The position numbers and the translations under genes were made by a program. The notes beneath the pieces were generated by a model. That model was not told the origin of the DNA. It did no database searches and saw nothing but the letters and a program-made list of their open reading frames with translations. 64,000 nucleotides of DNA, taken from positions 3,475,152 through 3,539,151 of the forward strand of contig CANTUZ010000027.1 in the NCBI GenBank assembly GCA_947846985.1, written 5' to 3'. The first letter of the stretch is position 1, and the number at the start of each line of letters is the position of its first letter. This document shows positions 38,801 through 51,270 of this stretch, one piece after another. This DNA comes from Fratercula arctica. Lineage: Eukaryota > Chordata > Aves > Charadriiformes > Alcidae.

Positions 38801-39630
38801 CTTACCTGCCCAGAAGCTGGTCTCCGTGGCAATGGCTGTTTGGCACCAGAACAGGTCGTTCAATTTCCCCGGCTCAGCAGCCCACCCACCAATTGACAGC
38901 CCCCAGCACAAGCCAAGGGCTTTTCCTGCCTCCAAAAAGGATCAAAAAGAGCTTTTCGTCAGCTCTTTTCGCTGCAGATCCCTTCCCCAACTCAGCCTTA
39001 CCTGCCCTGAAGCTGGTCTCCGTGGCAATGGCTGTTTGGCACCAGAACAGGTCGTTCAATTTCCCCGGCTCAGCAGCCCACCCACCAATTGACAGCCCCC
39101 AGCACAAGCCAAGGGCTTTTCCTGCCTCCAGAAAGGATCAAAAAGAGCTTTTCATCAGCTCTTTTCGCTGCAGATCCCTTCCCCAACTCAGCCTTACCTG
39201 CCCTGAAGCTGGTCTCCGTGGCAATGGCTGTTCGGCACCATAACAAGTCGTTCAATTTCCCCAGGATGGTGCTGTCTCTGCCCAGGCTCACTCAGCAGCC
39301 CGCCCACCAACTGACCACCCCCAGCACAAGCCAAGGGATTTTCCTGGCCGCGAGAAGGCCCAAAATAAGATTTTCATTGGCCCTTTTCTCTCCAGATCCC
39401 TTCCCCTGTGCAGCCTTACCTGCCCTGATGCTGGTCTCTATGGCAATGGCTTTTCGGCACCGTAACAGGTCGTTCAATTTCCCCGGGGTGGTGCTGTCTC
39501 CGCCCAGGCTCACTCAGCAGCCCGCCCACCAACTGACCACCCCCAGCACAAGCCAAGGTCTTCTCCCAGCTCCAAAAAGGCCCAAAAGAGATTTTCGTCG
39601 GCCCTTTTCCTGAAAATCCCTTCCCCAGTA
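32816..39630. repeat. 6,765-bp tandem duplication, right unit
   Basis: This is the direct repeat of 26.05-32.82 kb. The match ends near 39.63 kb, where this copy reads TTACCTGCCCTAAAGC and the left copy reads TTGCCTGCCCTGAAGC. Small differences are visible, for example TGTTCGGCACCGT at about 33127 against TGTTTGGCACCGT at about 26362. Confidence 0.85.
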
Positions 39631-42600
39631 CAGCCTTACCTGCCCTAAAGCTGGTCTCCGTGACAATGGCTTTTCGGCACCGTAACAGGTCGTTCAATTT
39701 CCCCGGGGTGGTGCTGTCTCCGCCCAGGCTCACTAAGCGGCCTGCCCACCAACTGACCAATCCCAGCACAAGCCAAGGGCTTTTCCCGGCTCCGAAAAGG
39801 CCCAAAAGAGATTTTTGTTAAGCTTTTTTACTGCAGATCCCTTCCCCAGCGCAGCCTTACCTGCCCGGAAGCTGGTCTCCGTGGCAATGGCTGTTTGGCA
39901 CCAGAACAGGTCGTTCAATTTCCCCGGCTCAGCAGCCCACCCACCCATTGACAGCCCCCAGCACAAGCCAAGGGCTTTTCCTGCCTCCAAAAAGGATCAA
40001 AAAGAGCTTTTCGTCAGCCCTTTTTGCTGCAGATCCCTTCCCCAGCACAGTCTTACCTGCCCTGAAGCTGGTCTCCGTGACAATGGCCATTCGGCACCAT
40101 AACAGGTCATTCAATTTTTCCGGGGCGGTGCTATCTCCGCCCAGGCTCACTCAGCAGCCCGCCCACCAACTGACCAATCCCAGCACAAGCCAAGGGCTTT
40201 TACCGGCTCCGAAAAGGCCCAAAAGAGATTTTTGTTAAGCATTTTTACTGCAGATCCCTTCCCCAGCACAGCCTTACCTGCCCTGATGCTGATCTCTATT
40301 GGCAATGGCTTTTCGGCACCATAACAGGTCGTTCAATTTCCCCAGGATGGTGGTGTCTCCACCCAGGCTCAGTCAGCAGCTCGCCCACCAACTGACCACC
40401 CCCAGCACAAGCCAACGGCTTTTCCTGCCTCCAAAAAGGCTCAAGAAGAGCTTTCCGTCGGCCCTTTTCGCTGAAAATCCCTTACCCAGCACAGCCTGTC
40501 CTGCCCTGAAGCTGGTCTCTGTGGCAATGGCGGTTCGGCACCATAAGAGGTCGTTCAGTTTTCCCAGGGCGGTGCTGTCTCCGCCCAGGCTCACTCAGCA
40601 GCCCGCCCACCAACTGACCACCCCCAGCACAAGCCAACGGATTTTCCTGGCCGCGAGAAGACCCAAAATAAGATTTCCATTGGCCCTTTTCTCTCCAGAT
40701 CCCTTCCCCAACGCAGCCTTACCTGCCCTGATGCTGGTCTCTATGGCAATGGCTTTTCGGCACCGTAACAGGTCGTTCAGTTTTCCCGGGGTGGTGCTGT
40801 CTCCACCCAGGCTCACTCAGCAGCCCGCCCACCAACTGACCACCCCCAGCACAAGCCAACAGTTTTTCCCGGCTCCGAAAAGGCCCAGAAGAGATTTTCA
40901 TTATCATTTTTTGCTGCAGATCCCTTCCCCAGCACAGCCTTACCTGCCCGGAAGCTGGTCTCCGTGGCAATGGCTGTTTGGCACCAGAACAGGTCGTTCA
41001 ATTTCCCCGGCTCAGCAGCCCACCCACCAATTGACAGCCCCCAGCACAAGCCAAGGGCTTTTCCTGCCTCCAAAAAGGATCAAAAAGAGCTTTTCGTCAG
41101 CTCTTTTCGCTGCAGATCCCTTCCCCAACTCAGCCTTACCTGCCCTGAAGCTGGTCTCCGTAGCAATGGCTGTTTGGCACCAGAACAGGTCGTTCAATTT
41201 CCCCGGCTCAGCAGCCCACCCACCAATTGACAGCCCCCAGCACAAGCCAAGGGCTTTTCCTGCCTCCAGAAAGGATCAAAAAGAGCTTTTCGTCAGCTCT
41301 TTTCGCTGCAGATCCCTTCCCCCACTCAGCCTTACCTGCCCTGAAGCTGGTCTCCGTAGCAATGGCTGTTTGGCACCAGAACAGGTCGTTCAATTTCCCT
41401 GGCTCAGCAGCCCATCCACCAATTGACAGCCCCCAGCACAAGCCAAGGGCTTTTCCTGCCTCCAAAAAGGATCAAAAAGAGCTTTTCGTCAGCCCTTTTT
41501 GCTGCAGATCCCTTCCCCAGCACAGTCTTACCTGCCCTGAAGCTGGTCTCCGTGACAATGGCCATTCGGCACCATAACAGGTCATTCAATTTTTCCGGGG
41601 CGGTGCTATCTCCGCCCAGGCTCACTCAGCAGCCCGCCCACCAACTGACCAATCCCAGCACAAGCCAAGGGCTTTTACCGGCTCCGAAAAGGCCCAAAAG
41701 AGATTTTTGTTAAGCATTTTTACTGCAGATCCCTTCCCCAGCACAGCCTTACCTGCCCTGATGCTGATCTCTATGGCAATGGCTTTTCGGCACCATAACA
41801 GATCGTTCAATTTCCCCAGGATGGTGGTGTCTCCACCCAGGCTCACTCAGCAGCTCGCCCACCAACTGACCACCCCCAGCACAAGCCAACGGCTTTTCCT
41901 GCCTCCAAAAAGGCTCAAGAAGAGCTTTCCGTCGGCCCTTTTCGCTGAAAATCCCTTACCCAGCACAGCCTGGCCTGCCCTGAAGCTGGTCTCTGTGGCA
42001 ATGGCGGTTCGGCACCATAAGAGGTCGTTCAGTTTTCCCGGGGCGGTGCTGTCTCCACCCAGGCTCACTCAGCAGCCCGCCCACCAACTGACCACCCCCA
42101 GCACAAGCCAACGGATTTTCCTGGCCGCGAGAAGGCCCAGAAGAGATTTTCATTATCATTTTTTGCTGCAGATCCCTTCCCCAGCACAGCCTTACCTGCC
42201 CGGAAGCTGGTCTCCGTGGCAATGGCTGTTTGGCACCAGAACAGGTCGTTCAATTTCCCCGGCTCAGCAGCCCACCCACCAATTGACAGCCCCCAGCACA
42301 AGCCAAGGGCTTTTCCTGCCTCCAAAAAGGATCAAAAAGAGCTTTTCGTCAGCTCTTTTCGCTGCAGATCCCTTCCCCAACTCAGCCTTACCTGCCCTGA
42401 AGCTGGTCTCCGTAGCAATGGCTGTTTGGCACCAGAACAGGTCGTTCAATTTCCCCGGCTCAGCAGCCCACCCACCAATTGACAGCCCCCAGCACAAGCC
42501 AAGGGCTTTTCCTGCCTCCAGAAAGGATCAAAAAGAGCTTTTCATCAGCTCTTTTCGCTGCAGATCCCTTCCCCAACTCAGCCTTACCTGCCCTGAAGCT

Positions 42601-45600
42601 GCTCTCCGTAGCAATGGCTGTTTGGCACCAGAACAAGTCGTTCAATTTCCCCGGCTCAGCAGCCCACCCACCAATTGACAGCCCCCAGCACAAGCCAAGG
42701 GCTTTTCCTGCCTCCAAAAAGGATCAAAAAGAGCTTTTCGTCAGCTCTTTTCGCTGCAGATCCCTTCCCCAACTCAGCCTTACCTGCCCTGAAGCTGGTC
42801 TCCGTGGCAATGGCTGTTCGGCACCAGAACAAGTCGTTCAATTTCCCCAGGATGGTGCTGTCTCTGCCCAGGCTCACTCAGCAGCCCGCCCACCAACTGA
42901 CCACCCCCAGCACAAGCCAAGGGATTTTCCTGGCCGCGAGAAGGCCCAAAATAAGATTTTCATTGGCCCTTTTCTCTCCAGATCCCTTCCCCTGTGCAGC
43001 CTTACCTGCCCTGATGCTGGTCTCTATGGCAATGGCTTTTCGGCACCGTAACAGATCGTTCAATTTTCCCAGGGTGGTGCTGTCTCCGCCCAGGCTCACT
43101 AAGCGGCCTGCCCACCAACTGACCAATCCCAGCACAAGCCAACGGCTTTTCCCGGCTCCGAAAAGGCCCAAAAGAGATTTTTGTTAAGCTTTTTTACTGC
43201 AGATCCCTTCCCCAGCACAGCCTTACCTGCCCGGAAGCTGGTCTCCGTGGCAATGGCTGTTTGGCACCAGAACAGGTCGTTCAATTTCCCCGGCTCAGCA
43301 GCCCACCCACCCATTGACAGCCCCCAGCACAAGCCAAGGGCTTTTCCTGCCTCCAAAAAGGATCAAAAAGAGCTTTTCGTCAGCCCTTTTTGCTGCAGAT
43401 CCCTTCCCCAGCACAGTCTTACCTGCCCTGAAGCTGGTCTCCGTGACAATGGCCATTCGGCACCATAACAGGTCGTTCAATTTTTCCGGGGCGGTGCTAT
43501 CTCCGCCCAGGCTCACTCAGGAGCCCGCCCACCAACTGACCAATCCCAGCACAAGCCAAGGGCTTTTACCGCCCCCAAAAAGGCCCAAAAGAGATTTTTG
43601 TTAAGCATTTTTACTGCAGATCCCTTCCCCAGCGCAGCCTTACCTGCCCTGATGCTGATCTCTATGGCAATGGCTTTTCGGCACCGTAACAGATCGTTCA
43701 ATTTCCCCAGGATGGTGCTGCCTCCGCCCAGGCTCATTCAGAAGCCCGCCCACCAACTGACCACCCGCAGCACAAGGCAAGGGATTTTCCCAGCTCTGAA
43801 AAGGCCCCAAAGCGATTTCCATCGGCCCTTTTCGCTGCAAATACCTTCCCCAGTGCAGCCTTACCTGCCCTGAAGCTGGTCTCCATGGCAGTGGCTGCTC
43901 GGCACCATAACAGGTCATTCAGTTTTTCTGGGTGGTGCTGTCTCCGCCCAGGCTATTCAGAAGCCTGCCCACCCACTGACCACCCCCAGCACAAGCTACG
44001 GACTTTTCCCGACTCAGAAAAGCCCCAAAAACAGCTTTTCGTCGGCCCTTTTCGCTGCAGATCCCTTCCCCAGCACAGCCTTACCTGCCCGGAAGCTGGT
44101 CTCCGTGGCAATGGCTGTTTGGCACCAGAACAGGTCATTCAATTTCCCCGGCTCAGCAGCCCACCCACCAATTGACAGCCCCCAGCAAAAACTAAGGGCT
44201 TTTCCGAGCTCCGAAAAGGCCCCAAAGAGATTTTTGTTAGCTTTTTTTGCTGCAGATCCCTTCCCCAACTCAGCCTTACCGGCCCTGAAGCTGGTCTCCA
44301 TGGCAATGGCTGTTCGGCACCGTAACAGGTCGTTCAGTTTTCCCAGGGTGTTGCTGTCTCCGCCCAGGCTCATTTAGCAGCCTGCCCACCCACTGACCAC
44401 CCCCAGCACAAGCTAAGGACTTTTCCAGACTCAGAAAAGCCCCAAAAACAGCTTTTCGTCGGCCCTTTTTGCTGCAGATCCCTTCCCCAGCACAGCCTTA
44501 CCTGCCCTGAAGCTGGTCTCCGTGGCAATGGCTGTTTGGCACCAGAACAGGTCGTTCAATTTCCCCGGCTCAGCAGCCCACCCACCAATTGACAGCCCCC
44601 AGCAAAAACTAAGGGCTTTTACCGGCTCCGAAAAGGCCCAAAAGAGATTTTTGTTAAGCATTTTTACTGCAGATCCCTTCCCCAGCACAGCCTTACCTGC
44701 CCTGATGCTGATCTCTATGGCCATGGCTTTTCGGCACCATAACAGATCGTTCAATTTCCCCAGGATGGTGGTGTCTCCACCCAGGCTCAGTCAGCAGCTC
44801 GCCCACCAACTGACCACCCCCAGCACAAGCCAACGGCTTTTCCTGCCTCCAAAAAGGCTCAAGAAGAGCTTTCCGTCGGCCCTTTTCGCTGAAAATCCCT
44901 TACCCAGCACAGCCTGGCCTGCCCTGAAGCTGGGCTCTGTGGCAATGGCGGTTCGGCACCATAAGAGGTCGTTCAGTTTTCCCGGGGTGGTGCTGTCTCC
45001 GCCCAGGCTCACTCAGCAGCCCGCCCACCAACTGACCACCCCCAGCACAAGCTAAGGACTCTTCCCGACTCAGAAAAGCCCCAAAAACAGCTTTTCGTCG
45101 GCCCTTTTCACTGCAGATCCCTTCCCCAGCACAGCCTTACCTGCCCGGAAGCTGGTCTCCGTGGCAATGGCTGTTTGGCACCAGAACAGGTCGTTCAATT
45201 TCCCCAGGATGGTGGTGTCTCCACCCAGGCTCAGTCAGCAGCTCGCCCACCAACTGACCACCCCCAGCACAAGCCAAGGGCTTTTCCCAGCTCCAAAAAG
45301 GCCCAAAAGAGATTATCGTCGGGCCTTTTCGCTGCAAATCCCTTCCCCAGCATAGCCTTACCTGCCCTGAAGCTGGTCTCCGTGGCCATAGCCATTCGGC
45401 GCCGTAACAGGTCGTTCAGTTTTCCCAGGGTGGTGCTGTCTCCGCCCAGGCTCACTCAGCAGCCCGCCCACCAACTGACCACCCCCAGCAGAAGCCAAGG
45501 GATTTTCCTGGCCGCGAGAAGGCCCAAAATAAGATTTTCATTGGCCCTTTTCTCTCCAGATCCCTTCCCCAGCGCAGCCTTACCTGCCCTGATGCTGGTC

Positions 45601-48600
45601 TCCATGGCAATGGCTTTTCGGCACCATAACAGATCGTTCAATTTCCCCAGGATGGTGGTGTCTCCACCCAGGCTCAGTCAGCAGCTCGCCCACCAACTGA
45701 CCACCCCCAGCACAAGCCAAGGGCTTTTCCTGCCTCCAAAAAGCCCCAAAAAGACCTTTCCGTCGGCCCTTTTCGCTGAAAATCCCTTACCCAGCACAGC
45801 CTGGCCTGCCCTGAAGCTGGTCTCTGTGGCAATGGCGGTTCGGCACCATAAGAGGTCGTTCAGTTTTCCCGGGGCGGTGCTGTCTCCGCCCAGGCTCACT
45901 CAGCAGCCCGCCCACCAACTGACCACCCCCAGCAAAAACTAAGGGCTTTTCCCAGCTCCGAAAACGCCCAAAGGAGATTTTCGTTATCATTTTTTGCTGC
46001 AGATCCCTTCCCCAGCACAGCCTTACCTGCCCTGAAGCTGGTCTCCGTGGCAATGGCTGTTTGGCACCAGAACAGGTCGTTCAATTTCCCCAGGATGGTG
46101 CTGTCTCCGCCCAGGCTCATTCAGAAGCCCGCCCACCAACTGACCACCCCCAGCAAAAGGCAAGGGATTTTCCCAGCTCTGAAAAGGCCCCAAAGCGATT
46201 TCCATCGGCCCTTTTCGCTGCAAATACCTTCCCCAGTGCAGCCTTACCTGCCCTGAAGCTGGTCTCCATGGCAGTGGCTGCTCGGCACCATAACAGGTCA
46301 TTCAGTTTTTCTGGGTGGTGCTGTCTCCGCCCAGGCTATTCAGAAGCCTGCCCACCCACTGACCACCCCCAGCACAAGCTACGGACTTTTCCCGACTCAG
46401 AAAAGCCCCAAAAACAGCTTTTCGTCAGCCCTTTTCGCTGCAGATCCCTTCCCCAGCACAGCCTTACCTGCCCGGAAGCTGGTCTCCGTGGCAATGGCTG
46501 TTTGGCACCAGAACAGGTCGTTCAATTTCCCCGGCTCAGCAGCCCACCCACCAATTGACAGCCCCCAGCAAAAACTAAGGGCTTTTCCGAGCTCCGAAAA
46601 GGCCCAAAAGAGATTTTTGTTAGCTTTTTTTGCTGCAGATCCCTTCCCCAACTCAGCCTTACCGGCCCTGAAGCTGGTCTCCGTGGCAATGGCTGTTCGG
46701 CACCATAACAGATCGTTCAATTTCCCCAGGATGGTGGTGTCTCCACCCAGGCTCAGTCAGCAGCTCGCCCACCAACTGACCACCCCCAGCACAAGCCAAC
46801 GGCTTTTCCTGCCTCCAAAAAGGCTCAAGAAGAGCTTTCCGTCGGCCCTTTTCGCTGAAAATCCCTTACCCAGCACAGCCTGGCCTGCCCTGAAGCTGGT
46901 CTCTGTGGCAATGGCGGTTCGGCACCATAAGAGGTCGTTCAGTTTTCCCAGGGCGGTGCTGTCTCCGCCCAGGCTCACTCAGCAGCCCGCCCACCAACTG
47001 ACCACCCCCAGCACAAGCCAACGGATTTTCCTGGCCGCGAGAAGGCCCAAAATAAGATTTCCATTGGCCCTTTTCTCTCCAGATCCCTTCCCCAACGCAG
47101 CCTTACCTGCCCTGATGCTGGTCTCTATGGCAATGGCTTTTCGGCACCGTAACAGGTTGTTCAGTTTTCCCGGGGTGGTGCTGTCTCCACCCAGGCTCAC
47201 TCAGCAGCCCGCCCACCAACTGACCACCCCCAGCACAAGCCAACAGTTTTTCCCGGCTCCGAAAAGGCCCAGAAGAGATTTTCATTATCATTTTTTGCTG
47301 CAGATCCCTTCCCCAGCACAGCCTTACCTGCCCGGAAGCTGGTCTCCGTGGCAATGGCTGTTTGGCACCAGAACAGGTCGTTCAATTTCCCCGGCTCAGC
47401 AGCCCACCCACCAATTGACAGCCCCCAGCACAAGCCAAGGGCTTTTCCTGCCTCCAAAAAGGATCAAAAAGAGCTTTTCGTCAGCTCTTTTCGCTGCAGA
47501 TCCCTTCCCCAACTCAGCCTTACCTGCCCTGAAGCTGCTCTCCGTAGCAATGGCTGTTTGGCACCAGAACAGGTCGTTCAATTTCCCCGGCTCAGCAGCC
47601 CACCCACCAATTGACAGCCCCCAGCACAAGCCAAGGGCTTTTCCTGCCTCCAGAAAGGATCAAAAAGAGCTTTTCATCAGCTCTTTTCGCTGCAGATCCC
47701 TTCCCCCACTCAGCCTTACCTGCCCTGAAGCTGGTCTCCGTAGCAATGGCTGTTTGGCACCAGAACAGGTCGTTCAATTTCCCCGGCTCAGCAGCCCATC
47801 CACCAATTGACAGCCCCCAGCACAAGCCAAGGGCTTTTCCTGCCTCCAAAAAGGATCAAAAAGAGCTTTTCATCAGCTCTTTTCGCTGCAGATCCCTTCC
47901 CCAACTCAGCCTTACCTGCCCTGAAGCTGGTCTCCGTGGCAATGGCTGTTCGGCACCATAAAAAGTCGTTCAATTTCCCCAGGATGGTGCTGTCTCTGCC
48001 CAGGCTCACTCAGCAGCCCGCCCACCAACTGACCACCCCCAGCACAAGGCAAGGGCTTCTCCCAGCTCCAAAAAGGCCCAAAAGAGATTTTCGTCGGCCC
48101 TTTTCCTGAAAATCCCTTCCCCAGTACAGCCTTGCCTGCCCTGAAGCTGGTCTCCGTGACAATGGCTGTTCGGCACTGTAACAGGTCGTTCAGTTTTCCC
48201 AGGGTGGTGCTGTCTCCACCCAGGCTCACTCAGCAGCCCGCCCACCAACTGACCACCCCCAGCACAAGCCAAGGGATTTTCCTGGCCGCGAGAAGGCCCA
48301 AAATAAGATTTTCATTGGCCCTTTTCTCTCCAGATCCCTTCCCCTTTGCAGCCTTACCTGCCCTGATGCTGATCTCTATGGCAATGGCTTTTCGGCACCG
48401 TAACAGGTCGTTCAATTTCCCCGGGGTGGTGCTGTCTCCGCCCAGGCTCACTCAGCAGCCCGCCCACCAACTGACCACCCCCAGCACAAGCCAAGGTCTT
48501 CTCCCAGCTCCAAAAAGGCCCAAAAGAGATTTTCGTCGGCCCTTTTCCTGAAAATCCCTTCCCCAGTACAGCCTTGCCTGCCCTGAAGCTGGTCTCCGTG

Positions 48601-51270
48601 ACAATGGCTGTTCGGCACTGTAACAGGTCGTTCAGTTTTCCCAGGGTGGTGCTGTCTCCACCCAGGCTCACTCAGCAGCCCGCCCACCAACTGACCACCC
48701 CCAGCACAAGCCAAGGGATTTTCCTGGCCGCGAGAAGGCCCAAAATAAGATTTTCATTGGCCCTTTTCTCTCCAGATCCCTTCCCCTGTGCAGCCTTACC
48801 TGCCCTGAAGCTGGTCTCTATGGCAATGGCTTTTCGGCACCGTAACAGGTCGTTCAATTTCCCCGGGGTGGTGCTGTCTCCGCCCAGGCTCACTCAGCAG
48901 CCCGCCCACCAACTGACCACCCCCAGCACAAGCCAAGGTCTTCTCCCAGCTCCAAAAAGGCCCAAAAGAGATTTTCGTCGGCCCTTTTCCTGAAAATCCC
49001 TTCCCCAGTACAGCCTTGGCTGCCCTGAAGCTGGTCTCCGTGGCAATGGCTGTTCGGCACCGTAACAGGTCGTTCAGTTTTCCCAGGGTGGTGCTGTCTC
49101 CGCCCAGGCTCACTAAGCGGCCTGCCCACCAACTGACCAATCCCAGCACAAGCCAAGGGCTTTTCCCGGCTCCGAAAAGGCCCAAAAGAGATTTTTGTTA
49201 AGCTTTTTTACTGCAGATCCCTTCCCCAGCGCAGCCTTACCTGCCCGGAAGCTGGTCTCCGTGGCAATGGCTGTTTGGCACCAGAACAGGTCGTTCAATT
49301 TCCCCGGCTCAGCAGCCCACCCACCCATTGACAGCCCCCAGCACAAGCCAAGGGCTTTTCCTGCCTCCAAAAAGGCCCAAAAGAGCTTTTCGTCAGCCCT
49401 TTTTGCTGCAGATCCCTTCCCCAGCACAGTCTTACCTGCCCTGAAGCTGGTCTCCGTAGCAATGGCTGTTCGGCACTGTAACAGGTCATTCAATTTTTCC
49501 GGGGCGGTGCTATCTCCGCCCAGGCTCACTCAGCAGCCCGCCCACCAACTGACCAATCCCAGCACAAGCCAAGGGCTTTTACCAGCTCCGAAAAGGCCCA
49601 AAAGAGATTTTTATTAAGCATTTTTACTGCAGATCCCTTCCCCAGCACAGCCTTACCTGCCCTGATGCTGATCTCTATGGCAATGGCTTTTCGGCACCAT
49701 AACAGATCGTTCAATTTCCCCAGGATGGTGGTGTCTCCACCCAGGCTCAGTCAGCAGCTCGCCCACCAACTGACCACCCCCAGCACAAGCCAACGGCTTT
49801 TCCTGCCTCCAAAAAGGCTCAAGAAGAGCTTTCCGTCGGCCCTTTTCGCTGAAAATCCCTTACCCAGCACAGCCTGGCCTGCCCTGAAGCTGGTCTCTGT
49901 GGCAATGGCGGTTCGGCACCATAAGAGGTCGTTCAGTTTTCCCAGGGCGGTGCTGTCTCCGCCCAGGCTCACTCAGCAGCCCGCCCACCAACTGACCACC
50001 CCCAGCACAAGCCAACGGATTTTCCTGGCCGCGAGAAGGCCCAAAATAAGATTTCCATTGGCCCTTTTCTCTCCAGATCCCTTCCCCAACGCAGCCTTAC
50101 CTGCCCTGATGCTGGTCTCTATGGCAATGGCTTTTCGGCACCGTAACAGGTTGTTCAGTTTTCCCGGCGTGGTGCTGTCTCCACCCAGGCTCACTCAGCA
50201 GCCCGCCCACCAACTGACCACCCCCAGCACAAGCCAACAGTTTTTCCCGGCTCCGAAAAGGCCCAGAAGAGATTTTCATTATCATTTTTTGCTGCAGATC
50301 CCTTCCCCAGCACAGCCTTACCTGCCCGGAAGCTGGTCTCCGTGGCAATGGCTGTTTGGCACCAGAACAGGTCGTTCAATTTCCCCGGCTCAGCAGCCCA
50401 CCCACCAATTGACAGCCCCCAGCACAAGCCAAGGGCTTTTCCTGCCTCCAAAAAGGATCAAAAAGAGCTTTTCGTCAGCTCTTTTCGCTGCAGATCCCTT
50501 CCCCAACTCAGCCTTACCTGCCCTGAAGCTGGTCTCCGTAGCAATGGCTGTTTGGCACCAGAACAGGTCGTTCAATTTCCCCGGCTCAGCAGCCCACCCA
50601 CCAATTGACAGCCCCCAGCACAAGCCAAGGGCTTTTCCTGCCTCCAGAAAGGATCAAAAAGAGCTTTTCATCAGCTCTTTTCGCTGCAGATCCCTTCCCC
50701 CACTCAGCCTTACCTGCCCTGAAGCTGGTCTCCGTAGCAATGGCTGTTTGGCACCAGAACAGGTCGTTCAATTTCCCCGGCTCAGCAGCCCATCCACCAA
50801 TTGACAGCCCCCAGCACAAGCCAAGGGCTTTTCCTGCCTCCAAAAAGGATCAAAAAGAGCTTTTCATCAGCTCTTTTCGCTGCAGATCCCTTCCCCAACT
50901 CAGCCTTACCTGCCCTGAAGCTGGTCTCCGTGGCAATGGCTGTTCGGCACCATAACAAGTCGTTCAATTTCCCCAGGATGGTGCTGTCTCTGCCCAGGCT
51001 CACTCAGCAGCCCGCCCACCAACTGACCACCCCCAGCACAAGGCAAGGGCTTCTCCCAGCTCCAAAAAGGCCCAAAAGAGATTTTCGTCGGCCCTTTTCC
51101 TGAAAATCCCTTCCCCAGTACAGCCTTGCCTGCCCTGAAGCTGGTCTCCGTGACAATGGCTGTTCGGCACTGTAACAGGTCGTTCAGTTTTCCCAGGGTG
51201 GTGCTGTCTCCACCCAGGCTCACTCAGCAGCCCGCCCACCAACTGACCACCCCCAGCACAAGCCAAGGGA
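33808..51270. repeat. Large higher-order block, copy 2 (about 17.4 kb)
   Basis: This is the second copy of the 3.99-21.45 kb block. Differences are few and scattered. They include the extra T in CTCTATTGGCAATGG at 40299 (copy 1 reads CTCTATGGCAATGG near 10477) and a CCCAGGGCGGTG for CCCGGGGTGGTG replacement near 38419 relative to 8602. The block overlaps the tandem 6,765-bp and 2,994-bp repeats described separately, so duplications are nested. Edges are approximate. Confidence 0.85.
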
